The position numbers and the translations under genes were made by a program. This document shows, in pieces, positions 53,174 to 62,084 of a DNA stretch of 64,000 nt; the first letter of the stretch is position 1; the number at the start of each line of letters is the position of its first letter. The stretch comes from Corallococcus sp. EGB. GTDB taxonomy: Bacteria > Myxococcota > Myxococcia > Myxococcales > Myxococcaceae. The DNA lies in assembly GCF_019968905.1 (NCBI RefSeq), contig NZ_CP079946.1, forward strand, positions 2,170,001-2,234,000. Direction: 5' to 3'. The notes beneath the pieces are model-generated. The model made no database searches and was not told where the DNA came from. It worked only from the letters and a program-made list of their open reading frames with translations.

Positions 53174-56100
53174 ATGTTCAAGCGAAGGCGTTCGAGGCGT
53201 CCCTGGACGAATGGCTGTCGGCCCCCGGCACTGGCGTTGCTCGCCTGTCTCCTGTTGACTGGGTCGTGCGCGGAGACGCTCCCCGAGGATGACACTCCGG
53301 CGGAATTCACTGCGGAGAGCCCTCACGAGGACCTCGACAGCGTCGTGTGGGAGCCCCAGTTCGAGCCCGACTACAACAACCTCCAACCCCAGCCCTGGGT
53401 GGAGGTCGTCACGGAGACGCAGGCGCGCACCGTCGTCGTCCGGCCAGACGCGCTCATCTTCCCGAAGGCGGAGAACCCCGAGGTGTTGGAGTGGGAAGCC
53501 GGCAAGGTCGTGGTGTCGGCACCGAGTGACGGCCCGGGCGCGAATCCCCTGGGCTTCGCCCGGAGGGTCGTCTCCGTCACCGAGGTGGATGACACCCTCG
53601 TCGTGGAGACGGAGGCCGCGGCCCTCGAGGACATCGTTTCGGGGGAGCTGCGGCTTACGTTCGACTACTCGAACATGGAGACCGTGGATATCTCGAAGCT
53701 CGACCTCGAATGGGCCGCCAGCCACCTGTACGTCGATGCGAATGTGATGTCCCCCAGCGTCGAGGGTAATCCCGACGACGAGCCCTTACCCGAAGTCGAG
53801 GAGGAGTGGGACCCGAGCCAGCCGGGAGACCCCTTCCTGGGCTCAATCTGGAACGCAATCAAGTTGGTGGGCGAGGTTATAGGCGGAGCCGCCAAGGCGG
53901 TGGCTGACGCGGCGGTGGACGTCTGGAAGGCCGTGACGGTCGAGGGAATCACCAAGGGATTGGAAATCAAACCCGAAATCAAGAACAACTACTCCAGCCC
54001 CTTGTTCACGCTCAAGGAATACAAGAAGACCTTCAACGAGGCAGGTAAGACTCCGTACACGCTCTCCATTTCGGGCAGTGGAAGCGCGGCAGTGGAGTAC
54101 ACCTTCAACCCAGGCGCGCAGGTGGAAGTGCACGTGCCCGGTGTTTTTGGGGGGCGCGACTCGACCCGAATGACGCTGAACGTGGACAGCAATGCCAGGC
54201 TCAAGCTCGACCTCAAGGCCATTCTGAATGCGAAGGTCGCATCCGTGGGCACGCTGGAGGGCAACGAACTCGCGAAGAAGCTCGCGGAGAGAACGAAGTT
54301 CGCCGAGGACGCCCTCGCCGAGGCGAAGCAGAAGTACCTGGGCAATCCGGACATGCGGCCCGCGGGAGGCTGGAAGCGCAACATCCTCGTTACGAAGCCA
54401 GCCGTGCAGACCGTCCTTGTCGGGCCCGTGCCGGTCGTTTTTACCCAGACCCTCCAGGTGGACCTCGAGTGTGGATTCGAGGCGAAGGCGGGCATCAAGG
54501 CGAATGTGACGTATGAGCAGAACGCGACCTTCAAGTTTGCGGCCAGCTACGAAAACGGAGCGTTGAAGAACGACGAGCCTGTGTTCACCAATGCGAAGAA
54601 CACCGTTGTCACGGTGACTGGCGAAGGCAGCCTGGTGGTCGTCTGCGGGCTCATCCCCCGCCTGAATGTGTACGTGTACGACGCCCTCGGGGTGAATGCC
54701 GGTGTCCGCGCGTCACTGGTGGCCAGCGCGAAGTATGCGTCACGCTGCGAGGGGAACAAGGCGAAGGCGGACATCACCCTGGGGCTCGACGCCAATCTCG
54801 GTGTCCAGGTGGGCGGGCGGGTCCAGCCCCCGGGAACCAGCTTTGCGAAGTCCTCCGGGGTAGGCTTGGGATGGGACATTGGCCCCATCGAGGTCGCCAC
54901 CCATCAGTTTCCCCTCGTGGAGAACAAGAAGTTCAGCCTGAATGATGGCCTGGGCTTCTGCGCGGACACGTGTGGCAACGGGAAACGAGATGGGCGTGAG
55001 ACGGGGGTGGACTGTGGCGGCGGTTCCTGCGGCGCTTGCGCTGCGGGCAAGAACTGCTCGGTCAACTCGGACTGCGCGCTCGGGTATTGCAACGCGGGCA
55101 AGTGCTCAGCCGCGGACCACTGCGCCAGTGGCGTCGTGGACGGAGACGAAACGGGAATCGACTGCGGCGGCGCGAAATGCAAGCCCTGTGGGAACGAGCA
55201 GGGCTGCAGCCGTCCCGAGGATTGCGCATCCGGGTACTGCGGGAAGGAGACGAAGGGCGGCGTGGAGTTTGGAAGTTGTGTCCAGAATCACTGCGTATCA
55301 GGCGTCCGGGACGCTGACGAGAGTGGTGTCGACTGTGGTGGAAAAGTCTGCGAGAAGTGCAAGAATGGAGCGCGATGCGCGGTGGGGGCAGATTGCGCGT
55401 CCGGGGTGAGCGACGGCACCTTCTGTGTCCCGAGCTATTGCAAGGACCGCACGAAATCCGGTGACGAGACGGACGTGGATTGCGGCGGTCCCGTCTGTGC
55501 ACGCTGCGGGAGCGGCAAGAAGTGCAAGCAGAACTCCGACTGTGTGCTGAGGCAGGACAGCTATCACATGTATTGTGCTCAAACCGCCCTGCTCGGTCAG
55601 ATCTGCCTTCCCTCGCAGTGCGATAACGGGGAGAAGAACTGGGATGAGTCTGATGTGGACTGCGGGGGGCCCTGTGGTCCTTGTTCTCAAGGAAAGGTGT
55701 GTCTCCAGCAGAAAGACTGCGCCGCGGGGTTGATGTGTGACGAGTCGACCAGTCCTCGCTTCTGTGTGCCGTTCCTCTGTGGCGCGGGCCAGTACCTCTC
55801 CAACGGAGTCTGTGTTGACGTCGGTATTGGGTATTGGTCGCCCGCGAACTCCAATGCCCGCAATGTCTGCACGAATGCTCCGGCGAACGCGGACTATACG
55901 AGCCCAACGGCTGCTCAGGCCACCTGTCCTTGGACGTGCAAGCCCGGGTATCTGCGAGACGGCGCGGGGACGAAGTGCGTGAAGAACGACACTGTCCAAT
56001 TACTCACTTGCGGGGAGGACGAGGTGGCGGTCGGAATCCACGGGCGAGCAGGCGAATGGTTGGATGCGCTTGGGATGCGCTGTGCCCGCTTCGACTCCGG

Positions 56101-56473
56101 ACAAATCATCGGTGCAACCACAAGCGCCCCCTCGATTGGCGGCGTGGGCGGCAACCTCTTTACCCAGGACTGTGCGCCGGGAGAAGTCGTTCAGAAGGTC
56201 ACCGGAATCAACGGCTGGGCAAAGAGCGCGCAGAATCAACCATGGTGCAGTGAGTTCAACCTGTCGACGATTGTGCTGTCGTGCAGGAATCTCAAGACAG
56301 GGAAACTCACGGCGATTCCCAAGGTGGGCGGGGGGGACACTAGCTGCAAAGTGGGCAACCTGCCCGAGTACTCCTTCGGCTGTGGCGCAAGTGGCTTCCT
56401 CCGCGGACTCGTGGTGGATAGTGCGAACACCTCCACGTACGTTGGGTACGTGCTCGACAAGAGTTGCCGTTAG
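53174..56473 (+). CDS. Large Cys-rich surface lipoprotein
   Basis: A 1099-residue lipoprotein. The signal PPALALLACLLLTGSC ends in a lipobox at about Cys36. Residues about 40-590 are beta-rich without a named domain. Residues about 598-860 contain five modules of about 45 residues, each with the pattern DGxETGVDCGG then CxxC and a DCxxGxC, for example RDGRETGVDCGGGSCGAC and GDETDVDCGGPVCARCG; the acidic part could bind calcium. Residues about 935-1099 form a further domain (TCGEDEVAVGIHGRAGEWLD then ALGMRC) resembling carbohydrate-binding repeats of myxobacterial exported proteins. The C-terminus is duplicated as a scrap at 50740. Two upstream palindromes suggest co-regulation with the nearby lipid enzymes. 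Confidence 0.85.
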   Translation: MFKRRRSRRPWTNGCRPPALALLACLLLTGSCAETLPEDDTPAEFTAESPHEDLDSVVWEPQFEPDYNNLQPQPWVEVVTETQARTVVVRPDALIFPKAENPEVLEWEAGKVVVSAPSDGPGANPLGFARRVVSVTEVDDTLVVETEAAALEDIVSGELRLTFDYSNMETVDISKLDLEWAASHLYVDANVMSPSVEGNPDDEPLPEVEEEWDPSQPGDPFLGSIWNAIKLVGEVIGGAAKAVADAAVDVWKAVTVEGITKGLEIKPEIKNNYSSPLFTLKEYKKTFNEAGKTPYTLSISGSGSAAVEYTFNPGAQVEVHVPGVFGGRDSTRMTLNVDSNARLKLDLKAILNAKVASVGTLEGNELAKKLAERTKFAEDALAEAKQKYLGNPDMRPAGGWKRNILVTKPAVQTVLVGPVPVVFTQTLQVDLECGFEAKAGIKANVTYEQNATFKFAASYENGALKNDEPVFTNAKNTVVTVTGEGSLVVVCGLIPRLNVYVYDALGVNAGVRASLVASAKYASRCEGNKAKADITLGLDANLGVQVGGRVQPPGTSFAKSSGVGLGWDIGPIEVATHQFPLVENKKFSLNDGLGFCADTCGNGKRDGRETGVDCGGGSCGACAAGKNCSVNSDCALGYCNAGKCSAADHCASGVVDGDETGIDCGGAKCKPCGNEQGCSRPEDCASGYCGKETKGGVEFGSCVQNHCVSGVRDADESGVDCGGKVCEKCKNGARCAVGADCASGVSDGTFCVPSYCKDRTKSGDETDVDCGGPVCARCGSGKKCKQNSDCVLRQDSYHMYCAQTALLGQICLPSQCDNGEKNWDESDVDCGGPCGPCSQGKVCLQQKDCAAGLMCDESTSPRFCVPFLCGAGQYLSNGVCVDVGIGYWSPANSNARNVCTNAPANADYTSPTAAQATCPWTCKPGYLRDGAGTKCVKNDTVQLLTCGEDEVAVGIHGRAGEWLDALGMRCARFDSGQIIGATTSAPSIGGVGGNLFTQDCAPGEVVQKVTGINGWAKSAQNQPWCSEFNLSTIVLSCRNLKTGKLTAIPKVGGGDTSCKVGNLPEYSFGCGASGFLRGLVVDSANTSTYVGYVLDKSCR

Positions 56474-56625
56474 GCGGACTCCGGCCGCCTTCGCTTCCAC
56501 GGGAGCTAGGGGCTGTCCCTGAGCTCGTGTTCACGAATCGACCCGACGGGCCGGTGCTCCGGCACGTTGGGGCTGGGCCCCGAGTCCGAATTGCTAGCTG
56601 GGGCCAAGTATGATCAACGCGGGCT

Positions 56626-57045
56626 GTGCGCCGACATGAACTGAGTGATGCCGAGTGGAGCCGCATCGAACCCCTGCTTGGCGCCAGGAGCGGCCCTCGC
56701 TCGAAGCGAGGGGACCGTGACTTCATCAACGCAGTGGTGTGGCGTGTGAAGACCGGGGTGCAGTGGCGGGACTTGCCCGAGCGGTTCGGTCATTGGAAGA
56801 CGGTCTACAACCGCTTCCACCGCTGGGCGAAGACTGGGCGATGGGAAGCCATCTTCAAGGCGCTGCGGCTCGACGTAGATGAGCTTGGCTCCCTTGCTGA
56901 CGCATCGGTCGTCCGGGCGCATCAGGACGCCGCGGGCGGAAAAGGGGGATCCGAAGCAATGCTTTGGGGCGTTCTCGAGGAGGTTTTTCAACGAAAGTTC
57001 ACGCCGTCACGACGACGGGAGGTAAGCCGCTCCATGTCGCGCTGA
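56626..57045 (+). CDS. IS5-family transposase, first frame
   Basis: A frame of 139 codons from a GTG: RRHELSDAEWSRIEPLLGAR, DFINAVVWRVKTGVQWRDLP and FGHWKTVYNRFHRWAKTGRW, the DUF4096 domain of IS5-family enzymes, ending after the first catalytic Asp region (LADASVVRAHQDAAG). A -1 shift at AAAAGGGGG (56940 on) joins it to the second frame to give the whole transposase. Confidence 0.88.
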   Translation: MRRHELSDAEWSRIEPLLGARSGPRSKRGDRDFINAVVWRVKTGVQWRDLPERFGHWKTVYNRFHRWAKTGRWEAIFKALRLDVDELGSLADASVVRAHQDAAGGKGGSEAMLWGVLEEVFQRKFTPSRRREVSRSMSR

Positions 57046-57371
57046 CGCCCGGCCAGCAGCACGAGTCCACAATGGCCGAAGAACTTCTGGTGCACGCCGA
57101 GGGCGCCGCTTTCATCGCGGATACCGGCTATGACGCCGACCGCATTCGCGCCAACGTTCGAAAGCTCAGGATGAAGCCTGTTACCCATTCGAACCCGAGC
57201 CGCAAGCGGGCGCTGCCGTTAGACCGCACCCTGTATCGGCTGCGATACCGGGTGGAGTGCTTCTTCCACGACCTCAAGCGCTTTCGTGCTGTCGCCACCC
57301 GCTATGACAAGACGGCGACCAGCTACCTCGCCGTCCTGCACGTCGCATCCATGCTTCTCTGGCTGCGCTAA
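56964..57371 (+). CDS. IS5-family transposase, second frame
   Basis: The frame encodes GRSRGGFSTKVHAVTTTGGK, then AFIADTGYDADRIRANVRKL (second catalytic Asp) and YRLRYRVECFFHDLKRFRAV (catalytic Glu). It ends TSYLAVLHVASMLLWLR. It is expressed as a fusion with the first frame by -1 slippage. The catalytic residues appear complete. Confidence 0.88.
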   Translation: MGRSRGGFSTKVHAVTTTGGKPLHVALTPGQQHESTMAEELLVHAEGAAFIADTGYDADRIRANVRKLRMKPVTHSNPSRKRALPLDRTLYRLRYRVECFFHDLKRFRAVATRYDKTATSYLAVLHVASMLLWLR

Positions 57372-57630
57372 TCAGGGGCAGCCCCTAGCGAGATGTGCCG
57401 ACGCGGATTCCCTCCACCGCGTCCGCTGGTTCAGCCGGAGGAACCTCCCTCCGGCGCCCGGCTGCTGAGGGAGGCTGCGCGAACCCACATTGTCAATAAC
57501 CGCGACCTTTCGATGCAATGAGTCATGCACGGAACGAAGTTCGTTCGTGTCTGTATGTCGCAGCATTTCCGCAACCATCTCCCGGCAACCTCGATAATCG
57601 GCTCACCAACTTCCCGTCGAGGCACTCAGC

Positions 57631-58395
57631 ATGACGAAACGCGTTTCCAGCAACAGCGGCCCCCGCCTTCGGCCAGGTCCATCAGCCCCGCGAGAGCAGC
57701 CACTGCCGCAGGCCCGACCGTCAGTCCCCCCTCAGGCTTCCCTCCGCCAACGTCCGACGACGCAGGCCCGACCTGCAGCGGCCCCCCAGCGCCTGCCGCT
57801 TCATGCGCGAGATACCTTCGAATCGGGCACCGTCCGGGCCCCAGGGGCATCACGCACCACTCGTGCACCGAGCACAGCGGGAGCGGCGGCGGCTTCACGT
57901 GGGACCCGGGACACATTCTCGTCGGGTAACCCCAGGCTGGACGCTATCAACGCGACGCCTCTACGCGCCGGGGCCAACAAATCATGCGTTAGAACCACGC
58001 GCGCAAACCTCGAGCGTGCGGGCATGAGGGGCCTACCGTCCAATAGCGGCGGCGACGGCAACCACTCGCGGGGGACGATGGTGCAGATGCTCCGAAGCAA
58101 CCATTGGCAGTCGGCGGCGATCCCTGGTTCGTCCGTGCGGACCATCGACAGCCCCGCCGGACGTGTGGAGGCACACGTGCTGACGGGGGCTGCGTTTCAG
58201 CGGGCCGCACAAAACGGACAGATTCCCGAGGGGGCCGTGGTGTTCCAGACCCGGCACGGCTGGCAGTACGGCAGGTCGCCGTATGGGAGCGACATGGGCA
58301 TCGTGCGAAACGGCACCGTCTTCAACTATAAGCAGAACAGCGGCATGGCCATTTACCGCAACGTGCGCGAGGCCGTGGTGCTCCTTCCCCGCTGA
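57631..58395 (+). CDS. Hypothetical protein with possible papain-like C-terminal domain
   Basis: A 254-residue protein. The first 90 residues are Pro/Ala/Arg-rich and disordered. Two similar motifs, ARDTFESGTVRAP and TRDTFSSGNPRLD, flank a Ser/Thr-rich linker. The last 150 residues are well ordered: NKSCVRTTRANLERAGMRGL, then EGAVVFQTRHGWQYGRSPYG and SDMGIVRNGTVFNYKQNS. The Cys before a helix and the later hydrophobic xGIV strand resemble NlpC/P60 or CHAP peptidases, but Asp stands where the catalytic His usually is. There is no signal peptide. It might be an amidase-type effector; this is an inference. Confidence 0.65.
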   Translation: MTKRVSSNSGPRLRPGPSAPREQPLPQARPSVPPQASLRQRPTTQARPAAAPQRLPLHARDTFESGTVRAPGASRTTRAPSTAGAAAASRGTRDTFSSGNPRLDAINATPLRAGANKSCVRTTRANLERAGMRGLPSNSGGDGNHSRGTMVQMLRSNHWQSAAIPGSSVRTIDSPAGRVEAHVLTGAAFQRAAQNGQIPEGAVVFQTRHGWQYGRSPYGSDMGIVRNGTVFNYKQNSGMAIYRNVREAVVLLPR

Positions 58396-58967
58396 ACGCG
58401 CTGGAATATACCGGGCCTGCTTGACGCCTCGGGCTCCGATGCCCCGGGCGTTGGCACGTGAGGAATCCGCTGCTGGCCTGAAGCTCCGCGGGCTAACCAC
58501 GGTCCCCCGGCACGGACTCGAAAATCGCGGCATTGCCAGGCACTGGCTGACTGGCACGGGGCACGGATGTCGCCTCCAAGCATTCCGTGAAGCATGTGGA
58601 CCGACTGCTGTCGAATGGGGGCTTGAGCGACGAGCGGCTGCGCCCGCTGGTGGAGCGCTTGGGGCAGTGGGTACACGAAAACGCCGTGTTTCGCGATGCC
58701 TTCGGGCTTATCTGATTCAGTTGAGGGGATGCCTCAGATGGGGAGGGGCGTTGCTCGTTGCGAAAGACATATACGCTCTTGTGGAGACGTGATGCAGGTT
58801 GAGTTTTGAGAGTCGGCGCTCGCGCGGTGCGCCCGTGAGGTTGGACGGCTTTCGTGTCGACGCTGTGAAAGGGCGCGAGGTACGTCGAGCAGGGCAGCCG
58901 TGGGGGACATTCCTCTGAGCTCGCGTGCGTTGTTTCAGCGTCGCGGGAATGGCTGGGAGCCTACGCG
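58396..58967. other. Gene-free stretch with IS4 relic
   Basis: Apart from the IS4 transposase scrap at 58563-58713, no coding sequence, repeat or hairpin that I can support is present. Confidence 0.5.
58563..58713 (+). mobile_element. IS4-family transposase scrap
   Basis: The frame reads DVASKHSVKHVDRLLSNGGL, matching TSKHAVKQVDRLLSNGGFD of the larger relic at 32680-33084. It then turns into SDERLRPLVERLGQWVHENA and a stop. Only about 50 codons remain. Confidence 0.7.
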
Positions 58968-59429
58968 GTGCTGCGCGCGGGTTCCCGTTGCGCCTGCCGC
59001 TCAGCCAAGCATCACCCCCTGCCGTCGGCTCCTCCGCCTCCGCAGTCGCCGCCGTCGAAGGTGATGATCGTCCCGGCCATTCTCGTTGGCTCCTGCTTCG
59101 TGCTGGCCTTCATGGGCTGGGTCATGAGGCTTGGATACCCTGGAGCGGTGTTGGGGGTGGGCGCCCTCGCGGGGGCCATCGCAATTTTCAGGAAGAAGGA
59201 CTCCCAGCACCGCAGCGCTGCCGTTATTGGCGCAATTGCTTCTGTCATTGTCGTTTTCGGAGCCATCAGCAACGGGAACGAGAGTTCGCGCCAGAAGGCT
59301 GCGACGGCGGCCTCCATCGAAGAGGCGCGGCAGAAGGCAGAAGCAAGTCGCGCCCATGAAGAGGACCTGTCCGAGCGCATTGCAGCACTGGCAGCGTCGA
59401 CAGCTCCCTGGTGCTACCCGGTCACTTGA
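58968..59429 (+). CDS. Small hypothetical membrane protein
   Basis: A protein of up to 153 residues with three hydrophobic segments: VMIVPAILVGSCFVLAFMGW, YPGAVLGVGALAGAIAIF and AAVIGAIASVIVVFGAI. They are followed by a charged helix, EEARQKAEASRAHEEDLSER. A Pro-rich stretch precedes the first helix, as in membrane proteins that start with a small zinc ribbon, but here the ribbon is incomplete. Two starts are possible: GTG at 58968 or ATG at 59064, neither with a strong ribosome binding site. Function unknown. Confidence 0.5.
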   Translation: MLRAGSRCACRSAKHHPLPSAPPPPQSPPSKVMIVPAILVGSCFVLAFMGWVMRLGYPGAVLGVGALAGAIAIFRKKDSQHRSAAVIGAIASVIVVFGAISNGNESSRQKAATAASIEEARQKAEASRAHEEDLSERIAALAASTAPWCYPVT

Positions 59430-59460
59430 ATCCAGGTGGTCGGTGTCATCTACGGTCGGG

Positions 59461-59789
59461 ATGACACCCGGGCAACTCAAGAAGCTGGACGAGGCGCTGA
59501 GCGCCTATGCTGAGCGCCTATCTTGAAGAGATGGTCGCCGGCATGGGGCGGCTGGAGAGACGGCGGGCCATGGAGGTTTACGTCACGGGCCTGCTGCTGG
59601 ATGGGGAGCGCAAAAGCATCGAGCCGATGGCGGCCCGGCTGATGGAAGACGCGGGCGAAATCGAGGCGATGCGCCAGCGGCTGCAGCAGTGCTTTGCTGC
59701 TGCGCCGCCTCGGCCATTGTCCGCTGTGCCTCCACAGGCTCGGCGCTCGCGCGCCTCCTCGAGGGCCGTCACGCATCTGATCAAGTAGT
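59461..59789 (+). mobile_element. IS701-family transposase remnant with 13-bp tandem duplication
   Basis: MTPGQLKKLDEALSAY is followed, in the next frame, by LEEMVAGMGRLERRRAMEVY, VTGLLLDGERKSIEPMAARL and IEAMRQRLQQCF. This is the start of an IS701 transposase. The frame change is caused by a perfect tandem duplication of GCTGAGCGCCTAT (59496-59521). Homology stops after about 85 codons, so the catalytic domain is missing. Confidence 0.8.
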
Positions 59790-59876
59790 ATTAGGTGAGG
59801 TCCGGAAAGTTCGGAGCCCGATTGAGTCTCCGCGAACTTCACTCCTTGTGCTCCTGGATAGCTTGGCGAAGCGAGG

Positions 59877-61853
59877 TCAAACCGGAAGCAAGTGGTACCG
59901 GCCTTTGCGAAGGTGGATTCCTCCTCCTGCTTCCGGCTGGAACGCGAGAATGAGCTCATCGCCCACGCGCGCCATTGCGAGCCCCCCGCCAGGCGCGCAG
60001 TGCGTCCCGGGAATGGGGGTTTGCGGACTCCAGCCGGCCTGCGCGAGGGTGCCGAAGCCATCGTTGAAGGAGGCGTAGTCCGTGGTGTTGTACTCCACGG
60101 GCTTCGCGGGTGTCATGATTCCACTGAGGGAGAAGGTCTCCGTCATGAGCGAGAATTGGGAGCTCACCGGGTGGACGAGGTGGAGCACTCCCGCCAGCTC
60201 TGCGATGGCAAGGGGATTGCCCGCCTTGTAGGGCCTGTTCCAAGGCTCCGGCTCGGCACCGCTGTCCTTGCCGGGATGGCGGGTGAAGGCGGCGACAGGG
60301 AACTGACTGGGGGACCAGGTGTCGCGAGTCGTGTTCTCATCCACCCCCGGAAGCTGCTCGACGGGGGGCGTGCGGACCACGTTGAAGGGGGCGGTATTGT
60401 ATGAGACTACAGACAAGGTGTTCTCGCCCGTGGGCCTGCAGATGAGGTAGAGCGACGGCCCCAGGACGCCCAGCGTCAAGGGCCCCTCGGTGGAGGCTCC
60501 AGGTACCCGAACCTCTTCTCCCCACGCCCCTTGCTGGTGGATGCGCGACTGAATCGCTCCCTCCTCGGTCCGATAGGCCAGCATGAGGCGCTTTCCGTCC
60601 GAGAGGGCCGCGAGCGCCAGCGCGCCACGCGCTCTGGTGGCGACCTGTGTGGGACTCGAGGACCAGCCGGAGCCGACCTGATAGGAGAGGGAGTTGACGG
60701 TGCCGTCGCGCGTCTCGTAGGCGAGCACCAGCCGCTCCGCGGTGGCCGCGAGGGCCAGCGCTCCACCTCCCGTGACACCGAGGGAGCGCTCCGCCGACCA
60801 GCGGGATGCCTCAGATATGCGGGCGCGCAGCTCCCCTTGCTGGTTCGCGTACACGAGATGGAGCACCCCCGCGAACTCCGCGAGCGCAAAGTGGGCCGCC
60901 TCGGAGACGGGCGTGGGGGGCGCATCCTCCCACCAGAAATGTCTGCCCCAGAGGAACTGGAACCAGTTGCTGGAGGCGTCATTCTTCTCCAGGGTCCCCA
61001 ACTGGAAGTTCTCCTCGATGGTGCGTAGGAGGCTGTAGTGGTTGTATGCCTCGGGCTGCTCGCCCGGCTGGAGCATGTCTCCCAGCAGCACGGTGTAGAT
61101 TTGATTGGGCCCGTCATAGACGAGCACGTCCACGTTCCCCTGGTCGTAGGTTTTCTTCTCGTAGGACTTCTTGAAGTCCGCCTCGTCGAAGGTGATGACC
61201 ACGAGCGTTCGCGGAGGCAGGCGCGAGCCCGGTCCGGGGAAGCGCAGGTCTCCCAGGAAGGACTCGAGCCACTTCGCGGTCTGGTCGACCAGCGCGGGAG
61301 CGCGGTCCTCCGGCTCCTCCTTCGTACCCTGCGTGTAGTGGCCGTCATTCCACATGTTGGGTGTGAACCAGGCGTAGTTCGGCAGGGCGCCGCGCTCGAT
61401 ATCCTCCCAGAAGGCTTCCTCCCCCTGGATGCGCGCCCAGCGAGCGCTGCTCTCCTGGATGTTCGCGAAGGACGAGAACGGGTTGTGCTTGATGACGTAG
61501 GGGTAGGCATCCAGCGGCTTGAGCGTGGACGACCACGGCGTGCCCTGCGGGTCGTAGCCCTGCATGTACGCCTTCCACGTCAGCCCCTGGGGAGACTCCT
61601 CGATGAGATCGATGATGGTCCGTTGAGGGAGCGGAGGGGGCGCGAGGTCGAACGTCACGTTGCAGAGCTCCCCCGCAATCGACGCGATGTAGTTGGTCTG
61701 CGATGGATGCATGACACCAAATGCATTGCTCAGACAGATGCCCTGCTGCGCCAGCTTCTTGAAGTAGGGGTTCTGCATCACGTAGCTGCGGTATTGGTTC
61801 TCAAGCATGATCACGAGGACGTGATCGAAGACGCGCGGGTACTTGGTTCGCAT
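59877..61853 (-). CDS. Phospholipase C/acid phosphatase-type phosphoesterase with propeller domain
   Basis: A 658-residue protein. Residues 1-310 match the phosphoesterase family that includes bacterial phospholipases C and acid phosphatase AcpA: FDHVLVIMLENQYRSYVMQN, HPSQTNYIASIAGELCNVTF, NYAWFTPNMWNDGHYT and LVVITFDEADF. Metal ligands of the alkaline-phosphatase-like core sit in these segments. Residues about 330-658 are repeats with hydrophobic beta strands (EFAGVLHLVYANQQGELRAR, LALAATAERLVLAYE), like a six-bladed lectin propeller. I choose the ATG at 61853, just before the domain; ATG 61901 is possible. No signal peptide is clear. It is divergent from a second such gene with shared palindromes between. 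Confidence 0.85.
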   Translation of the reverse strand: MRTKYPRVFDHVLVIMLENQYRSYVMQNPYFKKLAQQGICLSNAFGVMHPSQTNYIASIAGELCNVTFDLAPPPLPQRTIIDLIEESPQGLTWKAYMQGYDPQGTPWSSTLKPLDAYPYVIKHNPFSSFANIQESSARWARIQGEEAFWEDIERGALPNYAWFTPNMWNDGHYTQGTKEEPEDRAPALVDQTAKWLESFLGDLRFPGPGSRLPPRTLVVITFDEADFKKSYEKKTYDQGNVDVLVYDGPNQIYTVLLGDMLQPGEQPEAYNHYSLLRTIEENFQLGTLEKNDASSNWFQFLWGRHFWWEDAPPTPVSEAAHFALAEFAGVLHLVYANQQGELRARISEASRWSAERSLGVTGGGALALAATAERLVLAYETRDGTVNSLSYQVGSGWSSSPTQVATRARGALALAALSDGKRLMLAYRTEEGAIQSRIHQQGAWGEEVRVPGASTEGPLTLGVLGPSLYLICRPTGENTLSVVSYNTAPFNVVRTPPVEQLPGVDENTTRDTWSPSQFPVAAFTRHPGKDSGAEPEPWNRPYKAGNPLAIAELAGVLHLVHPVSSQFSLMTETFSLSGIMTPAKPVEYNTTDYASFNDGFGTLAQAGWSPQTPIPGTHCAPGGGLAMARVGDELILAFQPEAGGGIHLRKGRYHLLPV

Positions 61854-61941
61854 GATGGAACCCCAGGTGGTGGGTAGGGGACCGTGTATTGCAGGCCTCA
61901 TGCCGCGCCCGGCGGAGGGGAATGTGGAGGGCCTTTGGTTT

Positions 61942-62037
61942 TGACGTGTCAAACGGCATCATTGACGTGTCAGGCGCAGTTCCTGACGCGTCAGTCGGAA
62001 GGTAAGGGAGCTGGATTGGTGTGGTGTTGACGTGTCT
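61942..62037 (+). promoter_or_regulatory. Four phased palindromes between the two phosphoesterase genes
   Basis: TGACGTGTCA at 61942-61951 and 61963-61972, TGACGCGTCA at 61984-61993, and TGACGTGTCT at 62028-62037. The first three are spaced exactly 21 bases, and the fourth follows 44 bases after the third, about twice that. All face the same side of the helix. The array lies between divergent starts at 61853 and 62085 and could control both. Confidence 0.75.
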
Positions 62038-62084
62038 TGGTGGAAATGGCAATTCGATGGGAGACCTTGGCGAGGAGTCCCCGC

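Larger units (their letters stand above)
56509..57385 (+). mobile_element. IS5-family (IS427-like) insertion sequence
   Basis: The ends are GGGGCTGTCCCTGA (56509-56522) and its partner TCAGGGGCAGCCCC (57372-57385), each flanked by TA, a likely target duplication. It carries two overlapping frames, as in the IS427 group. It is complete and lies 36 bases after the stop of the Cys-rich lipoprotein. Confidence 0.88.

Noticed and set aside
61942..61993. Regular 21-base repeats considered as a CRISPR array
   Set aside because: Repeats are only 10 bases, spacers about 11 bases, and there are no cas genes; the palindromic form fits operators instead.
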